Positions 1 through 21,469 of a DNA stretch of 64,000 bases are shown here, in pieces. The notes beneath the pieces were generated by a model. The model saw only the letters and a program-made list of their open reading frames with translations, had not been told where the DNA came from and did not search any database. This DNA is from Anaeromyces robustus (Eukaryota; Neocallimastigomycota; Neocallimastigomycetes; Neocallimastigales; Neocallimastigaceae): NCBI GenBank assembly GCA_002104895.1, contig MCFG01000004.1, positions 270,001-334,000 of the forward strand, written 5' to 3'. A program made the position numbers and the translations under genes. The first letter of the stretch is position 1, and each line of letters opens with the position of its first letter.

Positions 1-273
1 ATTCCAAACGATTTTAATTATGATGGAAAATTAGATGTTCTTATTATGGCTACCAAAGTAAAAAATGATAAACCAACCAATGAATTAATAATGAAACTTT
101 ACTTCGGAAATCAAAAATCATTTGGTAAAAATTTTTTTTTTGAATTATTATCAATTAATAATAATATATAAATTTTGAATTATTTTTTAATTAATAATAA
201 TAATAATAGAATAATATAGTTTATGAAAACCTATTAATTATTAATTAATAATAATAAAATAATATTTTTATAT

Positions 274-357
<84 letters not shown>

Positions 358-1909
358 ATACTTATGCATTTATTAATTTTTATCTATATAAATTAATTCC
401 ATAAATTTAAAGATAAAGCTATTAATCTTCCTTCATCAATGAATATTCAACCGACACTCATTGATTTTTATGGTAATATGCATCCTAATTTATTAGGGTA
501 TCCATTTGATCCTAATGCCGCTTTTAATCTACATATTTGGAAATTCAATGATACATCTGTTAATGTGTATTTATTAATAACTTAATATTTTGATAATATA
601 AAAAATTTAACAAGAAATTAATACATAATATTAATTCATAATTTTTTTAATATTTTTAAATTATATTATTACTATTATTAATTAAAAGTGAACCTGTAAC
701 AATTAAAGACGAAAAAACTGGAAGACAACTTTGTAAAATATCACATCCTCATTCAAATGCGTTTATTGATTTAAATGGAGATTGTCTTTCAGGTAAATTG
801 AAATATATATAATAAATTTAGAATAGTTTCTATTTATTACTTTTTTTTTTTCTTTTATATATTACATTTTTAATAAACCATATTATTTTATATATATTTA
901 TAATTATTATCTAATATTTTAGATTTATTTATTACTTGTGAAGATGGTACATTTGAAATATGGAAAAATACAATTGATAAAGGTTTTATTTTTTCGAAAT
1001 CTGGCAAACTACCACCGAATACTGGTCCAATTTCATTTGCTGATATGGGTAAATATTGAATAATTATATATGATATTATAATATAATTAAATAAAAATAA
1101 AAATAAAAATAAAAATAAAAAATATAATATAAAAAAATTAACAAATATAAATATAAATATGAATATGAAATATATAAATATAAATATAAATATAAATATA
1201 AATATAAATATAAATATAAATATAAATATAAATATAAATATAAATATAAATATAAATATAAATATGAAATATATAAATATAAATATAAATATAAATATAA
1301 ATATAAATATAAATATAAATATAAATATAAATATAATTATAATTATAAATATAAATATAAATATAAATATAAATATAAATATAAATATAAATATAAATAT
1401 AAATATAAATATAAATATAAATATAAATATAAATATAAATATAAATATAAATATAAATATAAATATATTAAAAAACAAATAAAAATAAAAATAAATGAAA
1501 TTTCTAAATTAATCTATTTGTAACTTTTAATATAATTAATACGAAAAAAAAATTGTATATATATAATATATTTATATGTAGATGGTGATGGTACAATTGA
1601 TATGGTATTTTATGAATGGATTACTACAGGAAGTGCTTGGTCAAAGAAAAAAGAGTATAATCTTCATATTGTTTATAATAAACAAATTCCATTATGTTCA
1701 AAAACAATAACGTCAAATTGTAGAAGCGTTCATGATTTATGTTCAGCAGATGACAATTATAACTTTGAATTTGATTTAAATGGTGATGTAAGTATTTATT
1801 AAAATAATGAAATATATTAAAATAAAATAAAAATAAAATAAAAATTGAAAAAATAAATTTTTTGATAAATAACAATATAATAAAAATTAAAATAAAATGA
1901 AATTAATTT

Positions 1910-1988
<79 letters not shown>

Positions 1989-2724
1989 TTTTATAATATA
2001 TTATAGGGGCATATTAAAATTCCAATTAAACAACCAATTGAATTTGATAGTTTATATGATAAAGTAAATATTCCTATTCCAATTAGAATTGGTGATATTA
2101 ATATGGATGGTTATCCAGATATTGTTTTGTCAGTGAGCGAAACTCAAAAGCCAATTGAAATATATGAATCCGTTCCATGTACTGAAAAATTAGGATGTTC
2201 TGAAAAGGCTATAAAAGCCAATAGAAGAACATTAGTTTATTCAGATCATAGTAAAGTATTAAATCGTAGACAAAATATTCGTTCAGCTGCTTTTATGGAT
2301 ATTGAAGAAAATGTAAATATAAATAGAAACTTATTTTTGATAATTTTTATTTATAATTATTTTTATTCTATAAGTATTTAATAATATGAAATCATGTTTT
2401 ATATTTAATATTTATAAACTTTTCATTAAATAATCTATTACTTTTTTTTTCCTTATATATGATTAATGTAATTATTTATATTATTTATATTATTAATTTT
2501 TATAAATATAGGGTACTGTTGATATATTGTTATTTGGAGAACAAGATACATATAAAAGAATATATACTGTTATTAATAATTTACATAATGATGCCTTCTT
2601 TATGAAAACAATTAGTAATTATATTTTAATATTATATACATAAAAATCCTATTTATATATATAAATAAATATTAACATTATTATTATTATTACTTTAATG
2701 ATTTCTTATTATTAATAATATTTC

Positions 2725-2810
<86 letters not shown>

Positions 2811-3166
2811 ATTATAATTATTATAATTATTATAATTATTATCATTATTATACTTTTATATAAAAGCTCTTAACGGAGCTTGTCCATCAATTTGTTCTAC
2901 AAAAGAAGAAAAATATTCAGTAAATATTAATTATATATATATATATATATATATTAAAAAATATCAATATTTTTATCATTAATGAATTTAAATAATAATT
3001 TATTTTTAGCCATTTGGTGTCAATTATATAGGTAGTACCTTTAAATTTACAGTAATTGATTTAGTTGGTCAAAAACGTGCTAACCAAGGTACAGATTTAT
3101 ATATATATTTATACAAAACATTAAAAAGTTTTTTTTTTTATAAAATATCAAAAATTAATATTTATT

Positions 3167-3223
<57 letters not shown>

Positions 3224-4036
3224 AAATAACATAAATAGTTGCACAATTATCACAGTCTAATTACAATGCTTTACAAACACCATATTGTTTATTTGGTCTT
3301 GGTAGAACAAATTCGTATATGGAAGAATTATTTGTTGGTGTTAGTCGTAGAAATGTATGTTCTTATATATAAATAAATAAATATAAATATACATTTGGAA
3401 AAATATAAAATTATTTAATATTTTCTTATAAATTTCTAATTATGATCGATCAAGATTACTAATAATAATTACAATATATCTCTTTCTATAAATATTTATA
3501 ATAATTAATAGAAAAAACATTATAATATTTATTCTGGAATGATTCCAAATTCACAACTTATTATTATTCCATATCAACAGGAAAATGAAGACCCTTCATC
3601 GTAATTTTTTTTTTTTTTTATTTAATATATATAATATTTATGATAATTATAATATTCATAAAATTCAAATACTTTTTATTATTACTACCTCCTATATTTA
3701 CTAAATATATCATTAATATGCGTATATATATACATAGATGGCAACTAAAACAATTTATTAATCCAAGTGAATATGTACCATATGTATTTATATCTTTAGT
3801 TTGTACTATTGTAATATTAATTATTATTACGTTACTACTTCAATTTTTAGAAAAGGTAATTTATTATTTTGTATTTTTATAATCAATAAAAAAATATATA
3901 TATATTAACATATAATATTAATAATAATTTTTATCTTAATAATTTTTAAATTAATTTTAATGTTATAATTTTAAAGAGGGAAGATGAATTGGAAAAGAAA
4001 CGTGCTCTTCATATAATTAATTTCGACGCATTTTAA
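1..4036 (+). CDS. ITFG1/T-cell immunomodulatory protein-like FG-GAP membrane protein (3' part)
   Basis: The 5' end lies outside the window. Twelve spliced exons join in frame: 1-124, 413-566, 689-792, 923-1048, 1582-1787, 2007-2312, 2512-2614, 2867-2919, 3010-3088, 3239-3354, 3512-3600, 3738-3855, then a terminal exon 3977-4036 ending in TAA. Calcium-loop FG-GAP/VCBS signatures recur: [11 protein letters not shown] in the first exon, DGDGTIDMV at 1582 and [12 protein letters not shown] near 2095. These are typical of an integrin-alpha-like beta-propeller. The penultimate exon gives one hydrophobic membrane span ([19 protein letters not shown]), followed by a short charged cytoplasmic tail ending NFDAF. 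A lumenal or extracellular propeller, single C-terminal span and short tail is the ITFG1/TIP plan. Function in fungi is poorly defined; surface or secretory-pathway adhesion is an inference. Introns hold TTTA, TATAAA and TTA tracts. Confidence 0.82.
272..355 (+). repeat. (TTTA)n microsatellite in intron
   Basis: About 21 near-perfect TTTA units in the first complete intron of the ITFG1-like gene. Confidence 0.9.
1143..1468 (+). repeat. (TATAAA)n hexamer array in intron
   Basis: About 50 hexamer units in the intron 1049-1581, with two ATGAAATATATAAA interruptions that suggest a longer duplicated block. It reads as alternating Ile/Asn or Ile/Phe in six-frame translation and is not coding. Confidence 0.9.
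1909..1991 (+). repeat. (TTTA)n microsatellite in intron
   Basis: About 20 units directly before the acceptor of the intron 1788-2006. Confidence 0.9.
2717..2856 (+). repeat. (TTA)n microsatellite in intron
   Basis: An ATT tract with short ATAATT variants at its 3' side, inside the intron 2615-2866. Confidence 0.9.
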
Positions 4037-4693
4037 AAACTTTTTTCTATTTTATTAAAAAAATATTTTTTTTTTCTGTTTTCTTTTTTTTTTTTCCTAA
4101 TTTTATTATTATTTGAGTTTTAATAATATTATATTTTAAATAAATAAATGTATTAAATTATTTGATATTATTATCTATCCATAACCTAAAATTAAAATTA
4201 ATCAAAATAAAAATAATTGAAAGAAATAATAATAAAATTAAAAAATAAAAGTAAAAATTAAAGTAAAAGTAAAAATAAAAATAAAAAAAAAATAAAAAAT
4301 AAAAAATGAAAAATGAAAAATGAAAAATGAAAAATGAAAAATAAAAATAAAATAAATAAAAATAAAAATATGTATATATAAATAATGAGATGTTAATAAT
4401 TTTTATTTTATATTTGTTTGTTTGTTTATTTGTTTTTTGTCGGTTTCAATAGATAATACAACTTTTTAAATAATAAACTTTATATAAATGAAATAATAAT
4501 TCTTGTCTATAATATACAATTCTTAGTTTTATATATATATATATTTACATATACATATACAAAATTTTAAAATAATATAAATATAAATATAAAAGATTAT
4601 ATCTTTATTTAATATTAAAGTTGATTAAATAAATTATCCTATAAAAATATAAAATATAAATGATTAATAAAAAAATTAAAAAATATATATATA

Positions 4694-4742
<49 letters not shown>

Positions 4743-4782
4743 ACAAATTCTTTATCATATATTAAGAATTATTAAATAATTT
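4037..4782. other. Convergent spacer between ITFG1-like and RAD21 genes
   Basis: Contains 3' UTR sequence of both genes. An A-rich patch at 4200-4370 has short tandem units (AAAAATG, AAAAATA), and a TTA tract lies at 4697-4740. No gene is seen. Confidence 0.6.
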
Positions 4783-7700
4783 TTATAATACCTTAGGTGT
4801 TATTTTTATTTCACCATAAGCTTCATTTTGCTCAACTCTGAGCATATTTTTTGTAGTCATTGATAATACTTCAAAGAAAAAGCTAACTGTTTCTTTACGA
4901 GATAACTATTTATAATAATAAAATACATTTATTTAATAAATATTATTATACTATCATTAAATAAAAATATTATATATATGTATGATATATTTAATAATTT
5001 TTGAAAAGCAGGAAAAAAAAAATTACATTTTTTGCTTTAGCTTCTTTTTTGAAGTATATGGAATCTTTATCTTTAAATTCATCATGAATATAACTAGACC
5101 ATGAAGTTTGCTCATTTTCTACAATTGTAATATATATATATTTAATACGATAAATGATATATAGAAAAAAATTCTTTTTTTTTTTTTTAATATTTGATAT
5201 ATTTATTACCTGGCTCTACTGCCGATATAACTGGAATTTCATCATTATCTTCAGATTGAATATTACTAATTTCATTATCAAAGTTTTCAGATTTATCTTC
5301 ATTCACTGATACATCATCCATTGATATATTAACTCTCTTATCAGCATCATTAGCATTTTCCTTATTTTCTTCATCACTGTCATCATCATCTATATCATCT
5401 ATTTTTGTGGAATTATCAATAGTGAAATCAAACGATTCTATTTCAGGTAAATTTAAATCATTATTATCTAAAAGATTTTCATTCACATCACCTTTATCTA
5501 ATGATATATCAACTAATAATATAATATAAAAATATGAAAAAATAATAAATAAATATAATATAATATAATATAATATAATATAATATAATATAATATAAGA
5601 TAATATAAGATAAGATAAGATAATATAATATAATATAATATAATATAATATGAAACAATAAAATAAAATAAAAATATTAATTATTTAGTAAAAAATAGTA
5701 TTATGAAGAATTTTTGTTATGATATATATTTTATATATATAATTACCTTTACTTAAATCATTTAATGAATTAGTTTCTTCCAACATATCTGTCTTGAAAG
5801 TATATTCTGAAGGTGGTAATGGTGGCATTTTAAATTCTGGAGTATTTTGATAAAGTTCAATATTAAATACAATTGAATCGTTATCTAAAAAGATTTCATC
5901 TTTACTAATATTTTTAATTAATTTTATATATTTTGATGGTCTAAATAACATTAATTCATCCTTTTTTTTTTAATAATAATATTATTATTGTTGTTGTTAA
6001 TATTATTGTTATTATTTGATGATTTTTAAAATTAATGATCATTAATGATTATTACAAGAAAAAAAAAAGTTATGGATTTAGATATTGATTATTGAAATTT
6101 TTTTCAACATAAAAATATTATCAAATATATAAATATAATAAATATATAAAGTTAATATATAAAAAAGTAAAGTTTTAAATTAAAGTTATAAAATTAAAAA
6201 AAAAAAATTAATAATGATAAATTAAACATAAATAAATATATATTAGATAAAAAAAATAAATAAACAAATAAATAAAAAATAAACATAATTTAATAATAAA
6301 TCATTTTTACCTTTACTAATGTATTTGATGGATTTTTAAGTTGAGAAGAAATTTGTTCACCTAATAATTCAATTTGATCATCATATAAAATTATTTTTCT
6401 CTTTCTTTGTGGACGTTGTTGACGTGATGCAGTTGCACTTAATGATGTACTATTTAATTCAGTACCTTCTGTATTTTCATCTAAAGTATTATCTAATTGA
6501 TAATCATTAATATCAACTTCTGGTAAATTCTTTAATACTTTTTCTCTTTCTGCTCTTTCCTTTTCAGCTCTTTCTTTTTCTTCTCTTTCTATCCTTTCTC
6601 TATCGTCTTGGCTCTGATGACTAACTTCTTCATTTAATGTGGTTTCTGCTTCATTATCTGATGCTTCTTCAATCTTAATTTTTGCTTCAAGAGCTTCTAA
6701 ATTTATATTATCCTTATTATCAACATTATCAATTAATTCTTCCTTAATCTCTGGTTTTTCCTCTGTCATGGATTTAAATATATCTATGTATAAATAAAAT
6801 AATTAAAAAAATATATTAATTATATATATTAGAGAATTATTTTTTTTTTTCTTCTATTATTAATACTATAGCTATTATTTATTATTATTTTAAATGTTAC
6901 CTTCACTATTATCGTTTTGTAATATATCATCACTTTTATATTAATTATATAATAATAATAATAATAATATATATATATATATATATATTTGAATATAATC
7001 AATAAAGAAAAAATAAATAAATAAATAAATAAGTAAATAAATATGTACATGAAAATTTATATTAATAATCATTTTAAAATATATATAATCTATATACTTT
7101 TGTGCTAACGGATCGAGTGGATCATTTAAATCTATTTTTGTATCTTTTGGAGCAAATGGATCATCTTCATCATTTAAAGGTTGGAAAATACCTTCATCAA
7201 TATCTATTCCAATATCTAAATTATCATTTCCAAGTTCATCATTACGTTGAAGATCACGTAAAGTTTCGATTTCCATAGAATCATCTAAATTAGCTCTTGG
7301 ATTAAATAAATTAATTTCTGGTGATGTTGGGTTAAATTCTAATGGGTCAATAAGCATGTCATTATATTTATTATGTTTTGGAGTTTCCAATTCTTTATCA
7401 ATAATTGAAATATTCATTGATGGTTGACTTAATGATAATTGAAATTTATCATTACTCCAATTTCTATTAATTATTATTTTTTATAAATATTATATAAACG
7501 AATATGTAATCCAATGATAATATATAAACGAATATAATATATAATCCAGTAATAATATATAATCCAGTAATAATATATAATCCAGTGATAATATATAATC
7601 CAGTAATAATATATAATCCAGTAATAATATATAATTCAGTAATAATATAAATAATAATAATATTATTATTATAGTATGACATAATATATTATATAACAAT

Positions 7701-8292
7701 AAAATAGTTAATTATATAAAATAAATTTATTTAAAAATATTATAAATATATAATAAAATAATTAAAATAATTGATAATAACTGTGTTTCAAAGGTTCTTT
7801 CTGGCAATAAAATATCAAATTCTGTTATAGTATCTTTTAATGTAATAGCATCATTTGAAACAATTTGTTCATCAGTTAAATTAACCGAGCCAGGTTGAAA
7901 GGTCTTTAAATATTATTATTATTATTATCATCAAAATTTTTAAAATTTTAAAAAAAATTAATATTTCTATAATTCTTTGCCTTAAAAAATTAATTCGTCA
8001 TTAATTTTATTTAAATATATATACTCACCATCTTAATTTTAACAATAGCTTCATTACAATCTTCTAATAAATATCTTGTTTTTCTCGAATATATACGTAC
8101 AACACCAAGAAGAAGTTGACCAGATAAACGAAGTGCCATTGGTGGACGGTCATTTCCAAGAATAGCTCCAACAGATGTTTCAATATTAGCCTGTAAAAAA
8201 TTGGCTTTACTAAGCTTTCTTTCCCAATGTGCAGCTAGCCATACTTTAGCTAATGGACCTTTCTTTAATAAAACTGATTCTGAATAAAACAT
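4783..8292 (-). CDS. RAD21: Cohesin kleisin subunit RAD21/SCC1
   Basis: Nine exons (8029-8292, 7782-7903, 7098-7463, 6901-6932, 6311-6783, 5747-5960, 5210-5512, 5027-5118, 4783-4905) join in phase to about 662 residues. The first exon carries the Rad21/Rec8 N-terminal domain ([20 protein letters not shown], then [19 protein letters not shown]), which binds SMC3. The last two exons carry the C-terminal winged helix ([32 protein letters not shown]), which binds SMC1. Between them is an acidic, Asp/Glu/Asn-rich linker, including a [18 protein letters not shown] stretch that resembles the RAD21 middle region. The protein closes the cohesin ring for sister-chromatid cohesion. The exon 2 donor is the weak GTTATT, but phase and sequence support it. 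The 32-bp fourth exon is easily missed. RAD21 is preferred over Rec8 because the N- and C-terminal domains match mitotic kleisin well; meiotic use cannot be excluded. Confidence 0.9.
7500..7660 (-). repeat. 18-bp minisatellite in RAD21 intron
   Basis: About seven copies of the unit AATCCAGTAATAATATAT, with single-base variants (CCAGTG, TTCAGT, CCAATG). It lies in the RAD21 intron between exons 2 and 3. It differs from the 3- to 6-bp tracts elsewhere because the unit is longer and contains G and C. Confidence 0.85.
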
Positions 8293-9537
8293 CTCTTATT
8301 TGGAATGAATTAAATGTGAAAATCAATAAGATGAAATTATATAAAATCTCTTTCTAAAAATTTAGTTGCAACAAATTCCTGTTTATAAATAAATGTTGGA
8401 AACTTCTTATATTTTTTTTAATGAAAATATACGTATTGTTAACACAATATAAAGAATATATATATTTTATCTATACATTTATATATATATATATAAAATT
8501 TTAGTGATATTGTTTAATAAATTTATAATTAATAAAATAAAATAAAAGTTTTAATGAAATGAAAATTTGTCTTTCTTTATATACTTATGATTACATATAA
8601 AAAAAAAATATTGATTAATGAATTTTTAATGATAACATATACAAATATTTAAAATTAACATTTTATATTTATTTTTATTCTTATTTCTAATTTCTTATTC
8701 TTTATTTTTAATTTTTAATTATTAATTGTTTGACTATTTGATTGTTTTTTTTTTTTTTTTATTAATTTTGTATATTAATATATGTTAATAATATATATAT
8801 ATAATTTGAAAAGCTTTAAAATTTTTTGATAAGATTAAATTTATATTTCTTTTTATATTTTAATTATTATTAAAGAATAATATTTTTATACTATAATATA
8901 GAAAATTACAATATAAAATATTAAAAAGCGTGGTAAAAATATTCACATAAAAAATGTCTTTGTCATAATTATACTCAATATTAAATTATAAATGATATTT
9001 TTTGTAAAAACATTTTTGTTTAATATATTACTTAGTAACAGCTTTGATTAAATTATTAATATAAAATAAAATCCTTTTATTAATAAAAAGATAAAAATGA
9101 TGTATAATATACACTCCACTACTTAGCAAGCATTCTTATTAAGAAATAATTCAATTTACTTTTTATCTTTTTATTTCTCTTGTTTTTTAATAATAAAACA
9201 ATTAAAAGAAAATTGAAATTAAAATATAAAATATATATATATATAAATTATAAAGTTTTACAAAAAAATTGTAAATAATTTCATCAAATAATTTTTATAA
9301 TAATTTAATTTATTAATATATTTCAATGTACTTTTTTGGAATAATAATTTTAATTATTAATTATTATACCAAAAAAAAAATATCATTGATAATACATTTT
9401 TTTTTTTTTTAAAATTATATTTATTAACATAATTAATATAAAATTTATATTTATTTATATAATTATTAATCATTTATTATAAATAATATTTATTCATTGA
9501 TTTATTCAGTAATGATTTATTAATAGATATACCTAAC

Positions 9538-9616
<79 letters not shown>

Positions 9617-11021
9617 TTTCAACTATATTTATATAAAACTAACCTATAGTATTTATGATATATCTTTTTATATTAAATAAAATAAAACTAATAAAAAATT
9701 AAAAATTAAAAAAAAAATTAATAAATAATAAATAATTAAATAATTAATAAATAATTAAATAAATAAATAATAAATAATTAAATAATTAATAAATAATTAA
9801 ATAATTAAATAATTAATAAATCAATCCTTTTTTATTGTTGTACAATTGGGTCAATGATTAATTATGACTATTTAATGATTCCAATTAACAATCAGACAAT
9901 AAAATTTTATTTATTTTTATTTGATATATATTAAAAATTATTAGTACAATATTTATTTTTATTTTATTAATATATATTAAAAATTTTTTTTTAACAAAAT
10001 TACAAAGTTGTTTCACTTAGCCATATTAACTAATATTTGAAATTTTTCGTATATTATTTATTTAAAAAATTTTTAGTATATATTATTTATTTTAAAAAAT
10101 TTTAGTATATATTATTTATTTAAAATATATATAATATAATAATAAAAATAAAATTAGCATTTTTACTAATAAAAAATCAGATAATTCTATGTCAATAATT
10201 AATACATAAAATTTTTAAAACTATTATAAAATATAATAAACATAAAATATAATAAACATTTCTTTTTTAAAATATTCTTAAATGTTAGTTTAATATAAAA
10301 AAATATTTATATTCATATTATTATTAATAATATATATAATGGTTTTTATCATAAATAATCATATATATATTAATAATAATCTCCAATCTTAAAAAATATT
10401 TTTTACCTAACCTATTCATTATTTTTTTTATGAATTCGGAGTTTATAAAGATAAAGAAGATGTTAGGGTAATTCAATTTTTTTAGCTAAAAATATGTACC
10501 TATACATAAATTGTGTATTCATATATGTTATTTTTTATTATTTATATTTATTTATGAATTTATATTTATTTATTATTATTATGTATAAATGAAATATTAA
10601 ATTATTATAAAATAAAAAATATACACTCTTTTGTTTACCAACTTTATTAATGTATTCTAATTTAGAACAATATTCTTAAAGTTTTTTTCATAAAAATACT
10701 TTTACAGAGAAATTATGTACATAAAACTATAACATATATAATTTTTAATATTTTATATTTTACTTTTAATTAAATAATCACTCTATTTGAATAAATTAAA
10801 AAAATCGTCTTAATTCAATAATTTTTTAAATTTTAAAAAATAAAGTTTCATATAAAAGAATATTTATATCTTATTTACTAAAAAATGCCAATAGATTAAA
10901 TTTATATAATAATAATATTTTATTTTTTAAATATTCATATAAAAAAAAAAAAACAATTTTCTTTACTGAATAAAATTTTATATTTTTATAATAAATATAA
11001 TAAATATCATAATAGCAAATT
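8293..11021. other. Divergent 2.7-kb spacer between RAD21 and IFT121
   Basis: No gene on either strand. It includes a TTTA tract at 9536-9618 and an AATAATTAAATA-type patch at 9718-9822. The promoters of both flanking genes must lie here. No convincing ciliary regulatory box was identified by eye. Confidence 0.6.
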
Positions 11022-17861
<6,840 letters not shown>

Positions 17862-18407
17862 ATAAATAATATTATATAATTAATTATTTGAAGTAAATGA
17901 CTGCCTTAAAACTTAAATACTTATAAAAAATCGGAGTTGTACTTATATATTATATATAAATCTTAAAACCATTTTTTTTTCTATTTCTTTATTTTTTATT
18001 TTTATTTTTATTTTTTTTTTAAAAAAAAATATTTATTCAAATAAACTTTTTAAAATTATTTTAAATCATAAATATTATACAAAAAATAAAAACAAAATTG
18101 AAAAAAAAAAACTTTAAAAAAATTTTTTAATACAAACATATTTTATACGTGTAACTTGTTTTGATATTTTGTATACCTTGTTTTTTAATATATATAAACC
18201 TTATTTTCTTTAATATTCGGTTATAACTATTTTTATTTATTATTATAATATATATTATTTCTTAATAAAAATATAATAATAAATAAAATCATCATTATTA
18301 AATGAAAATATAATAATGTATTTTATTTAATAAAAAAAGATATAAAATAAAATAATATATATTATTTAATTTTTGATTTTATTTTATTACTAATTTATTT
18401 ATTAAAA
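17862..18407. other. Spacer between IFT121 and the coiled-coil gene
   Basis: AT-rich, no gene seen. It carries the IFT121 3' UTR and the promoter of the downstream gene. Confidence 0.5.
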
Positions 18408-21400
18408 ATGGGTGAACCTATTAAAAAGTTAGGACAGATTGTTAGTGATATTCAAGATACTTTATGTCAATTTAATAATAATACACCTAGAAATACAAAT
18501 ATTAATACTCATATAGAAAAAAATATAGATGATAATATAATTAGAGATGATGGTGTATTAATTTTAGATGAAAAAAATAATGATAGTAATGAATATAATG
18601 GAATGACAGAAATGAATGAAAGGTCAGATATAACATTAGAAAAAGCATTTGAAAAAACAAATAATATTTCTTTAATATCTTTTAAAGAAAAAGAATTACC
18701 AATTAATGATCAAATAAATATTAATATTGATAATATACAGAAAGACAATACAAATTATCAAGAAATTGAAACTAATAACAGTAATGATGATGACGATGAC
18801 GATGATAAAAATAATAGTAACAATAATAATCAAAGTAAATCACCATATAAATATGATATAAATAATAGAATTGATATAAATGATAATAAAAAATTAAGTA
18901 ATTATAACAGTAATAATATTAAATATTCATTAAATTCTGACTTGAATAGTGAAATAAATGATAAAAATGTAATTAAATTTTAATGTATTAATAGTTAACC
19001 ATTTTACAACTATATATTTATAATTTTAATTAATATATTTTTATTTTACTACTTAAATTATATTTAATATCGAAAAAAAAGTCCATCAATGCAAAACATA
19101 TTAAAGAATGTTCTCATAGTATGAAATTTGATATTCCTGATGAAAATACATATTTATTAATGAAAGAATTAATTGAAAAAACAAAGCAAAAATCCGAAGA
19201 AATAAATCACTTAAATACTATTATTGATGAAAATGCTAATAAAAACAAATTAATGGAGGAAGAAAATAAAAATTTAAGAAAAATAAACAAGGCTATGCAA
19301 GTAAAATTAGATGAAATCAATACAAATTTAATGAATATGGCAACCTTCGAGAATATAAAAGAAAGTGAAGATACCTCGCTAAATAATTTTTCCTTATCGA
19401 AACAAAAAGACCTAATATTATTAATCGATGATATTATTTCATTGTTTTCAGAACAGATAAGCACTAATGTTAAAAATAACAGTAATAATTATTTAACTAA
19501 ATTAATTATAAATAAAGTAAATACACAACAGTTTTTATTGAATAGTTTTTTTATTATATCATTATTTTAATAATATTTTAATATCTATTTTATATTTTTC
19601 ATTTTTCTAATAAATAAATATTATTAAACATATATTATTATATTTACATATATATATATATATTATATAGTTAATACATAATTTCGATGATTGTTTGAAT
19701 TCAATTAAACGTTATATAAAAGAATATTCAAATGAAAAGCCATATAGTTTGTCTTTATCAGTAATAATAGATGTATGTAATTGTTTTAAAGATTGTCAAG
19801 ATAATATTAATGAATTGTACTTAAGTGATGAAAATTTAAATGGAATAAAAGTAGAAACTAATGATATAAATACATTAAAAGATGAATATAGAAAAGCATT
19901 AAATACCATTTGTAAATTAGAAATAGAAAATAATAAAAAAAAATCAATAATTGATAAATTAAAAATACAAATTGATGATATGGAAAAGCATAATAATGAA
20001 ATCGATATAAATTTAAAATATAATAATTTGACACAAAAATATAATGATCTTTTAATTGAAAATAAAAATATGAAGAAAAATCAAATATATTTAGAAAATT
20101 TAATAGATAATTGGAAATTAGAAAATAATAAGCTTCAAAGAGCAATTCTATCATTTAAAAGTGAATTTCCAGTTGATAAGGAATTACTTCAAAAAAATAG
20201 AATTTTGAAAAATAAATTAGATGATGAAAAATTAAATATTAAAAAATATAATGAATTAATAAAAGCTTTAAAAACAGAAATTGAACTTCTAAAAACAGAA
20301 AATATTCAAGATAATGGAAAATTAACAAAAAAAGTCACATCTGAATTATCAAGCATTAAAGATATTCAATCTATATATTTAGAAAGTATAAAACAAATTA
20401 CTGATAAATATAATGAAAATGACATTAATAATAATAATAGTAATATAAAAATATTTAATAGACAAATTGAAAAAATATGTGAAGCTGTTCAAGAATCTGA
20501 TAGGATAAAAAGTCATTTAACTAATCTTGAACAAACAATTGAAGGTAATATATATATATATATAAAGCATAAAATAATCTTTAAAATTAAATCATTAAAA
20601 ATGAAATTTAATATTTTTTGATTTTAATTATTTTATTTAATCTCTAATAAAAATTATAATTTATAATAATTATAATTAAATATATAAAAATAAAGATCAG
20701 ATCAAACAAAAGGAAAAACTTATTTCCGAAAATACCAAGATTAAAAAAGAGCTCAATAAACTTCAAGAAAAATTTCAAACACATGAAAATATATGGTTAA
20801 AAAAATGTCGAGATTTAAATAATGATTTAAACAATACAAAAAATCTTCTAACAAAAACTCATAATGATTATATTAAAAAAGAAAAAGAAGTATTTGAATA
20901 TCAAGCAATTACTGATGATTATTTATTACAGTATAGCAAAGCTTGCGATACATGTATTGCTATATCTTCAATAAATAAAAAATCAACACAATTTTTGGAT
21001 AATCTTTATTTAAAACCTGGACTTTCAAAACAACCTTTCCCATTTGATGAAGAAATAAGACATTTATGTGCATGGATAAAAGAAAATGAAAATGAAATAA
21101 AGAACCTTGATTCTAATAAAATTGAATTAAATGAATTATTAAACAATAAAAATCATGAAATTGATGTACTAAAAAGTAAATCAGAAGAATTAAAATCAGA
21201 TTTAACAAATCTACAAGCATTATATAATGAATCAAAAAAGAAAGAAGAGGAAATTCAAGAATTAAATGAAAAACAAAAGAAGGAATATGAAGAAAAATTA
21301 GAAAAATCTATACAAAAACAGAATATATTAAAAAAGAAAATAGATCAATTATTTAAAGGGTGTCAACTTTTTGTTTCTGGTGCACCTCCATCTGCCTATA

Positions 21401-21411
21401 CATTAAATTAA
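18408..21411 (+). CDS. Large coiled-coil protein, function unknown
   Basis: Four exons (18408-18968, 19082-19516, 19671-20544, 20696-21411) join in phase to 861 residues. The N-terminal 190 residues are low-complexity, rich in Asn, Asp and Ser, with an acidic DDDDDDD run. From about residue 190 almost everything is predicted coiled coil: EEENKNLRKINKAMQVKL, KLEIENNKKKSIIDKLKIQI, LKSKSEELKSDLTNLQALY. A break near residue 690 (FLDNLYLKPGLSKQPFPFDE) leads to a final heptad block and a short non-coiled tail, FKGCQLFVSGAPPSAYTLN. The ATG starts MGEPIKKLGQIVSDIQDTL. I do not recognise the family. It lies on the same strand, about 550 bp downstream of IFT121. A basal-body or centrosomal role is a guess from architecture and neighbour only. 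Confidence 0.75.
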
Positions 21412-21438
21412 ATATATAATATTAAATATGATATATAT

Positions 21439-21469
<31 letters not shown>

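Noticed and set aside
888-1482. Open frames of alternating Ile/Phe or Asn/Ile on both strands
   Set aside because: They are translations of the TATAAA hexamer array in an intron.
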